The notes under the pieces: generated by a model
The model's database searches: none
Told to the model about the DNA's origin: nothing
Seen by the model: only the letters and a program-made list of their open reading frames with translations
Shown here: positions 40,601 to 44,993 of the stretch, piece after piece
Position numbering within the stretch: the first letter of the stretch is position 1
Layout: every line of letters starts with the position of its first letter
Made by a program: the position numbers and the translations under genes
DNA from: Actinomycetota bacterium
Lineage (GTDB): Bacteria; Actinomycetota; Acidimicrobiia; Acidimicrobiales; Ilumatobacteraceae
Assembly (NCBI GenBank): GCA_030645675.1
Contig: JAUSLQ010000203.1
Location: forward strand, 1-44,993
Direction: 5' to 3'
DNA: 44,993 nt

Positions 40601-41701
40601 CTAGCGCTGGCCGGTACCGCGCATTCGATGCTCGATGGCGTTGGCCACTTCGCGATCCCGATCCTCCCCAGCCTTGAGGTAACGAAGTGATGCATCGCTC
40701 GATGAGTGGCCCATGCGCGACATGACCTCCCGGAGCGACGCTCCCGAAGACGCCGCGACGGTGCCCGCGAAGTGGCGAAGATCGTGGAAGCGTACGGACG
40801 CGTCGACACCTGCTGCTCGCTTGGCGCGTCCCCAGAATGGAGCGAAGTAGCGGTTCAGCAACGGGCTGCCCTGCACCGAAGTGAATACGAGTGAGCTCGG
40901 GGCGACATCGGTGTACTCGGCCAGATGCGTCCGAAGGAGATCGGTGACCGTCTCCGGCAGCGCGACGACGCGGTATGCCGCATCCGACTTGGGCGGTCCG
41001 AGCGTCGGCCCCTCTCCTTTCTGAAACGCGAGAGCGCGATCAACTCGAATCTTGCCGCCTTCTAGGTCGACACGCGACCGATCGAGGCCCGTGAGCTCGC
41101 CGAAGCGAAGCGCCGAAGTCGCGGCCACCCACACAAGCGCCGAGAACCTCGGTTCGATCGCCCGAGCAAGCCGATCGATGTCATCCCACGTCAGAAGCGG
41201 GCGCTCGATGGTGCTCTCGACCGCGGCGCCCTTGATCGCCACGGGGTTGGATCGGATCAGGCCGTCGTCGACCGCCGTCGACATGATCGTGCGAAACATC
41301 CGATACACCTTTGCTGTCGTGTTCGGGCTGAGCCCCGACTTCGTCAGTCGTCCATGCCAGTTTCTGACATCGCCCGGCCTGATCTCTCTCAGCTCGGCGC
41401 GACCGAACTGCGCAAGAATGTGCCGCAGTTGCGAGTCGTAGGTTTCTCGTGTTCTTGGACGGAGGGAGCGGTTGGCCATCCACTCGCGGGCGTATGCATC
41501 GAAGACCACAGCGCCGCCGCCGGGATCGAAGTGGTCGCCACGCTTGAGGTCGGTCTCGACGCTGGCGAGCCACGCCCTCGCATCGGCCTTCGTCGCGAAC
41601 GACGAGCCGGCTGACGTCTGCTTACCGAGGTGCCAGTAGCGGGCCTGGAACCGCCCGCTCGGCAGGGTCCTGATCGTGCCGAAAGCCCGAGACTTCGCCA
41701 T
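40601..41701 (-). CDS. tyrosine recombinase / integrase
   Basis: The 366-residue integrase has an arm-binding N-terminal domain (SGRFQARYWHLGKQTSAGSS), a core-binding SAM-like domain (about 65-150) and a full catalytic domain. The catalytic residues are R199 (TSALRFGELTGL), K238, H306-xx-R309 (HDLRH), H332 (RMGH) and Tyr341 (LRYL). It reads away from the tRNA-Gly, starting about 125 bp from the tRNA 3' end, the usual position for an element integrated into that tRNA. It appears intact. Confidence 0.95.
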   Translation of the reverse strand: MAKSRAFGTIRTLPSGRFQARYWHLGKQTSAGSSFATKADARAWLASVETDLKRGDHFDPGGGAVVFDAYAREWMANRSLRPRTRETYDSQLRHILAQFGRAELREIRPGDVRNWHGRLTKSGLSPNTTAKVYRMFRTIMSTAVDDGLIRSNPVAIKGAAVESTIERPLLTWDDIDRLARAIEPRFSALVWVAATSALRFGELTGLDRSRVDLEGGKIRVDRALAFQKGEGPTLGPPKSDAAYRVVALPETVTDLLRTHLAEYTDVAPSSLVFTSVQGSPLLNRYFAPFWGRAKRAAGVDASVRFHDLRHFAGTVAASSGASLREVMSRMGHSSSDASLRYLKAGEDRDREVANAIEHRMRGTGQR

Positions 41702-41826
41702 TGCTACCCCCTGCGCACCTCTGTTCTAGGCACATAGTAGGCACGAACTTGAGGCTGTGGCCACGGGAGAACAAGTATCGGATCTCCAAAGAAGCCATCT
41801 AACTGGTGCTTTAAGCCTTGAAATCG

Positions 41827-41900
41827 TGGAGCGGGTGACGGGAATCGAACCCGCGTTCTCAGCTTGGGAAGCTGATGTTCTGCCTCTGAACTACACCCGC
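41827..41900 (-). tRNA. tRNA-Gly (anticodon CCC)
   Basis: The minus strand folds as a standard tRNA: acceptor GCGGGTG pairs with CACCCGC, D arm GTTC/GAAC, anticodon stem TCAGC/GCTGA with loop TTCCCAA (anticodon CCC, reads GGG), and T arm with TTCGATT. CCA is encoded (TCCA at the 3' end). The gene is complete, as expected when an integrating element restores the tRNA 3' end. The integrase gene lies on its 3' side. Confidence 0.95.
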
Positions 41901-41991
41901 GGAACGTCGTGCAGGATACCGCCCACCGCGCGGCCCCGCCACCGGGGATGCCGAGTGCAGGGTGATCGCGGGCGGCCACTAGTCTCGCCCC

Positions 41992-42555
41992 GTGATCCTT
42001 TCCGATGCGACGTTGCGTGAGCTGATCGGGTCCGGGCGCATCCTGCTCGATCCGTACGACCCCGAGCTCGTGCAGCCGGCGTCGGTCGACGTTCGCCTGG
42101 GCAAGGAGTTCCGCGTCATGCGCAACAGCCGGCTCACGCACATCGATCCGTTCGAACCGCAGGACAAGCTGATGGACACGGTGAACGTGCCCGAGGGCGA
42201 ACCGTTCGTGCTGCACCCTGGCGAGTTCGCGCTGGGCCACACGGCCGAAGTGGTGGGCTGCCCCGACGACATCGTCGGTGTCGTCAACGGCAAGTCGTCG
42301 CTGGGCCGGCTGGGCATCCAGGTGCACGCGACCGCGGGGTTCATCGACCCCGGCTTCAAGGGCACGGTGGTGCTCGAACTGTCGAACGTCAGCAACCTGC
42401 CCATCCTGCTGCACCCCGGCATGAAGGTGGCGCAGTTGGTGTTCCAGCGCCTCGACCGCCCCGCCGAACGCCCCTACGGCCACCCCGACCTGAAGAGCAA
42501 GTACCAGAACCAACAAGGTGCGGTGGCGAGCAAGTACAACCTCAACTCGCTCTGA
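41992..42555 (+). CDS. dcd: dCTP deaminase
   Basis: The 187-residue protein fits Dcd in full: MILSDATLRELIGSGRI at the N-terminus, VQPASVDVRLG, then VNGKSSLGRLGIQVHATAG and FIDPGFKGTVVLELSN with the catalytic Glu region and the nucleotide-binding loops. It converts dCTP to dUTP; some actinobacterial forms go on to dUMP. The start is GTG at 41992. It is a core housekeeping gene next to the tRNA and marks chromosomal DNA outside the island. Confidence 0.95.
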   Translation: MILSDATLRELIGSGRILLDPYDPELVQPASVDVRLGKEFRVMRNSRLTHIDPFEPQDKLMDTVNVPEGEPFVLHPGEFALGHTAEVVGCPDDIVGVVNGKSSLGRLGIQVHATAGFIDPGFKGTVVLELSNVSNLPILLHPGMKVAQLVFQRLDRPAERPYGHPDLKSKYQNQQGAVASKYNLNSL

Positions 42556-42581
42556 CGCACCGAATCGCAGGTTCTCTGGAG

Positions 42582-43532
42582 ATGAGCGACGATCTGGAAG
42601 CCGCGAGGGTGGCGGTGGAGGCTGCGCTGCAACGGCGGGCCACGGCGCACAGCGCTGCCGGCCGGGTCTCGCATCTGAACGCGCAACTGGTGAAGCATCG
42701 GCGTGAGGCCAATCACCTGCGCGTTCAGCTTGTAGTGGAGACCGCCGATGCGGAGCATTGGCGAGGCCTTGGGTTCTCGCAGATGCTGCTGTGGCTCGTC
42801 GGTCGGTTGGCTGAACGTCGGGCGGACGAGGCCGACGAGGCGTTGGCGATCGCAGTCCGTCTCGCCGATTGCGAGGCACTCGTGGAGCAGTCAGAGCGCG
42901 AGTTGGCGGCGGCTCGAGCCGAGCAGGAACCCACACGCGATGTGGAGCAGGCGGTTGCTGCAGCTGAGGATCGGTTTTTTGCTGTCATGCGGACTGCGCA
43001 GCCGGAGCTGTTCCAGAACTGGGTTGCCGCTCAGGAACAGCTCGCCACTCGACGTGGACAGATGAAGGAGACCACCGAAGCGATCTCGGCCGTCGACGCT
43101 GCGCTGGCGCGTGCGGCCGCGGCGGACGATCGGCTGGCCAGTGCGCATCGCTGGGGCACGTTCGATGTGGTGGCCGGTGGGTTGATCACATCGATGGTCA
43201 AGCACGAGCGCGTGGACGAGGCCATCGGGTACGTGCATCAGCTCAATGCTGCGATCATGCGAGTGGAAACCGAGCTCAGCCAGGTCTCGGCCAGCCTCAC
43301 GGTTCCCCGCGGGCTGGAGGCGGGGAGTTGGGCGCGAACGTGGGACGTCTGGTTCGACAATCTGTTCAGTGACTTGAGCATGCAGGCCCGGATCGAGCAG
43401 CTGCACACGAACGTCACTGGAATGCACGCGCTCCTGGAGGGTGTTCGCCGAGAGCTCGTCGTGCACCTCGAGCAATCGACACGACAGGCCGTCAGGTTGG
43501 AAGCCCGCGTGAACGAGCTACTCGTCGGCTGA
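42582..43532 (+). CDS. hypothetical coiled-coil protein
   Basis: The 316-residue protein is largely helical, with Ala/Glu/Arg-rich heptads (AARVAVEAALQRRATAHSAA; EQSERELAAARAEQEPTRDV) typical of coiled coils. A short hydrophobic stretch around 63-72 (FSQMLLWLVG) is too short for a confident membrane segment. No signal peptide or catalytic motif is seen. A second helical part (about 215-316) includes WARTWDVWFDNLFSDLSMQA. It starts 26 bp after dcd on the same strand and converges with the iron-sulfur gene. Function unknown. Confidence 0.8.
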   Translation: MSDDLEAARVAVEAALQRRATAHSAAGRVSHLNAQLVKHRREANHLRVQLVVETADAEHWRGLGFSQMLLWLVGRLAERRADEADEALAIAVRLADCEALVEQSERELAAARAEQEPTRDVEQAVAAAEDRFFAVMRTAQPELFQNWVAAQEQLATRRGQMKETTEAISAVDAALARAAAADDRLASAHRWGTFDVVAGGLITSMVKHERVDEAIGYVHQLNAAIMRVETELSQVSASLTVPRGLEAGSWARTWDVWFDNLFSDLSMQARIEQLHTNVTGMHALLEGVRRELVVHLEQSTRQAVRLEARVNELLVG

Positions 43533-43543
43533 GCCGGCGAGGA

Positions 43544-44993
43544 TCAGGTGACCTGGCCGTCCTCGGCGATGGTGTACGGGTCGATGCCCTGAGCCTTCGC
43601 CTCGGCGAACTTCTGTGCCTGGCCGATCCAGTCTTCGCGCCCGACGCGAGCGTCCTGGGTGTCGGGCATGATGTCCTCGATCTGTGCCACCGACAGGGCG
43701 GCCAGTTGCTCGAAGGTGGTGACGCCGGCGGCGTTCAGCGCCTCTTCGTTCTTCGGGCCGATGCCGACGATCAGCTTCAGGTTGTCGGCCACCGCGGTGG
43801 GCGCCTCGACGACACGCTCCACGACAGGCTCCACGACAGGTTCCACGACAGCCTCGCCAATGGCCTCGACGACAGCATCGACGACAGCCGCGACGACTTC
43901 CCGGACCGGGGCCTCGATCACGGCGGGCTCGGCGACGGCCACTGCGGTTGCTGCCGGCCGCGACACGGGCCGCAGCGCCACCGGCGTGGTGACGGCGATG
44001 GGGGTCTCCTGGTTGGCGAGACGACGCTCGCCCTGCTCCAGCGCGTCGACCAGGTGGATGGCGATGTCGGCCACCTTCACGGTGTCGTCGTCGGCACCGG
44101 CAGCCTTCACGCCGTCGTCGAGCATGATGTAGCAGAACGGGCAGGCGGTGGCGACACGGGTGGCCCCTGTGCTGAGGGCTTCCTTGGCCCGCTCGTCGTT
44201 CACCTTCGTGCCGATGTTCTCCTCCATCCACATGCGCGCGCCACCGGCGCCGCAGCACATGCCCTTCGTGCCGTTGCGTGGCATCTCGACCACTTCGATG
44301 CCCTTGATGCTGCCCACCACCTTGCGCGGCGCGAGGTACACGTCGTTGTGCCGGCCGAGGTAGCAGCTGTCGTGGTAGGTGAGGCGCTCTCCCAGCGTGG
44401 CCTGGCAGACATCCAGCTGGCCGGTGGCGATCAGGTTCTCCAGCACCTGCGCGTGGTGGATGACCTCGTAGTTGCCGCCCAGCTGCGGGTACTCGTTCTT
44501 CAGCGTGTTGAAGCAGTGCGGGCACTGGGTGATGATCTTCTTCACACCCATGCCGTCGAGCATCTCGATGTTGGGCATGGCCAGCATCTGGAACAGGTAC
44601 TCGTTGCCGCTGCGGCGGGCGCTGTCGCCCGTGCACATCTCGCTGGGGCCGAGGATGGCCACCGTGATGCCGGCCCGCTTCAGCAGCTTGGCCATGGCCT
44701 GGGTGACCTTCTTGTTCTTGTCGTCGAAGCTGCCGGCGCAGCCGACCCAGTAGAGGTACTCGGCCTCGAACGGCGAGCCCGGATCGACGATCTGCACGTC
44801 CACGCCGCTCTCCCTCAACGACACGGCCCAGTCGGCGCGCTCGCCCTGGTTCATGCCCCACGGGTTGCCCTGGTTCTCCATCGCGCGGTAGGCGTTGCCC
44901 AGCTCGGTGGGGAAGTTGCTCTCCATCAGCGACAGGTAGCGGCGCATGTCGAGGATCTTGTCGAGGATCTCGATGTTGACCGGGCAGATCTCG
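43544..44993 (-). CDS. HdrD/GlpC-like iron-sulfur oxidoreductase, C-terminal part
   Basis: The frame is open through the right edge (EICPVNIEILDKILDM continues it), so the gene is truncated by the window. Two CCG domains are visible: CAGSFDDKNKK with CPHCFNTLKNEYP, and DSCYLGRHNDVY with CCGAGGARMW and CPFCYIML. This matches heterodisulfide-reductase/glycolate-oxidase-type proteins that pass electrons between Fe-S clusters and quinones or disulfides. After about residue 310 a Val/Glu/Pro/Ala-rich linker (VVEPVVEPVVERVVEAP) leads to a C-terminal helix-hairpin-helix-like domain (LKLIVGIGPKNEEALNAAGV). The N-terminus, probably membrane-bound, is not visible. Confidence 0.88.
   Translation of the reverse strand, partial: EICPVNIEILDKILDMRRYLSLMESNFPTELGNAYRAMENQGNPWGMNQGERADWAVSLRESGVDVQIVDPGSPFEAEYLYWVGCAGSFDDKNKKVTQAMAKLLKRAGITVAILGPSEMCTGDSARRSGNEYLFQMLAMPNIEMLDGMGVKKIITQCPHCFNTLKNEYPQLGGNYEVIHHAQVLENLIATGQLDVCQATLGERLTYHDSCYLGRHNDVYLAPRKVVGSIKGIEVVEMPRNGTKGMCCGAGGARMWMEENIGTKVNDERAKEALSTGATRVATACPFCYIMLDDGVKAAGADDDTVKVADIAIHLVDALEQGERRLANQETPIAVTTPVALRPVSRPAATAVAVAEPAVIEAPVREVVAAVVDAVVEAIGEAVVEPVVEPVVERVVEAPTAVADNLKLIVGIGPKNEEALNAAGVTTFEQLAALSVAQIEDIMPDTQDARVGREDWIGQAQKFAEAKAQGIDPYTIAEDGQVT

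Noticed and set aside
1-44993. CRISPR arrays, rRNA genes and insertion-sequence transposases
   Set aside because: I looked for regularly spaced repeats, rRNA signatures and DDE or HUH transposase motifs and found none.

Overview
The window is high-GC DNA with GTG/ATG starts and long chains of genes whose stop and start codons overlap. The protein families (MMPL transporter, group III truncated globins, TrwC-type relaxase, dcd beside tRNA-Gly) point to an actinobacterium. An acidimicrobial lineage is possible, but nothing in the window proves it. The right end (tRNA-Gly-CCC, dcd, a coiled-coil protein, an HdrD-like iron-sulfur protein) looks like ordinary chromosome. Everything left of the tRNA looks like an integrated island: a tyrosine integrase (40601-41701) and a small excisionase-like protein (40331-40582) sit directly beside the tRNA 3' end. 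I found no second copy of the tRNA 3' end, so the island's far border probably lies outside the window.

Region 1 (1 to ~13.3 kb) is a mobile-element backbone. It holds an EcoRI-family adenine methyltransferase paired with a DUF262-HNH nuclease, a MobF/TrwC relaxase-helicase, an XRE regulator with small unknown genes, an ArsR-SRPBCC pair, an ArdC-like antirestriction protein, and a winged-helix plus ParA/TadZ-like pair. A ~145-bp element with large inverted repeats lies upstream of the ArdC operon and again upstream of the ParA operon. Shorter relatives occur between convergent genes. A frameshifted integrase remnant (about 13125-13287) marks the end of this region.

Region 2 (13.5-24.3 kb) is a nitrogen-oxide module read leftward. 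It encodes a DUF1971-truncated hemoglobin fusion, a three-cysteine Rrf2 regulator, a YwiC-like membrane protein, an RIC/ScdA di-iron repair protein, a second group III globin, and a six-gene overlapping chain. The chain consists of a NarI-like membrane protein, a Cys-ligated Nas/Nap-type molybdoenzyme, a four-cluster ferredoxin, a Rieske protein, a small membrane protein and a TDT/SLAC1-type channel. A cupin and a methyltransferase follow on the + strand.

Region 3 (24.4-32.5 kb) holds an MMPL - DUF1971 - ABC exporter operon with a divergent TetR regulator, a second copy of the methyltransferase in inverted orientation, a cytochrome P450 lacking the usual acid-alcohol pair, and a radical SAM/SPASM protein.

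Region 4 (32.6-40.2 kb) encodes a complete type II DMSO-reductase-family complex (alpha-beta-gamma-delta). The alpha subunit carries a Tat signal and resembles NxrA/NarG. MobB for cofactor maturation is upstream and a second three-cysteine Rrf2 regulator is divergent from it. Four short palindromes resembling DosR/NarL-type sites (near 22283, 31306, 39043, 39684) precede genes of regions 2-4 and may link them into one low-oxygen or nitric-oxide regulon. My reading is that the island carries a nitrate/nitrite redox system (two different molybdoenzymes) with its own NO protection, regulation and cofactor supply. Substrates and direction of catalysis cannot be told from sequence.
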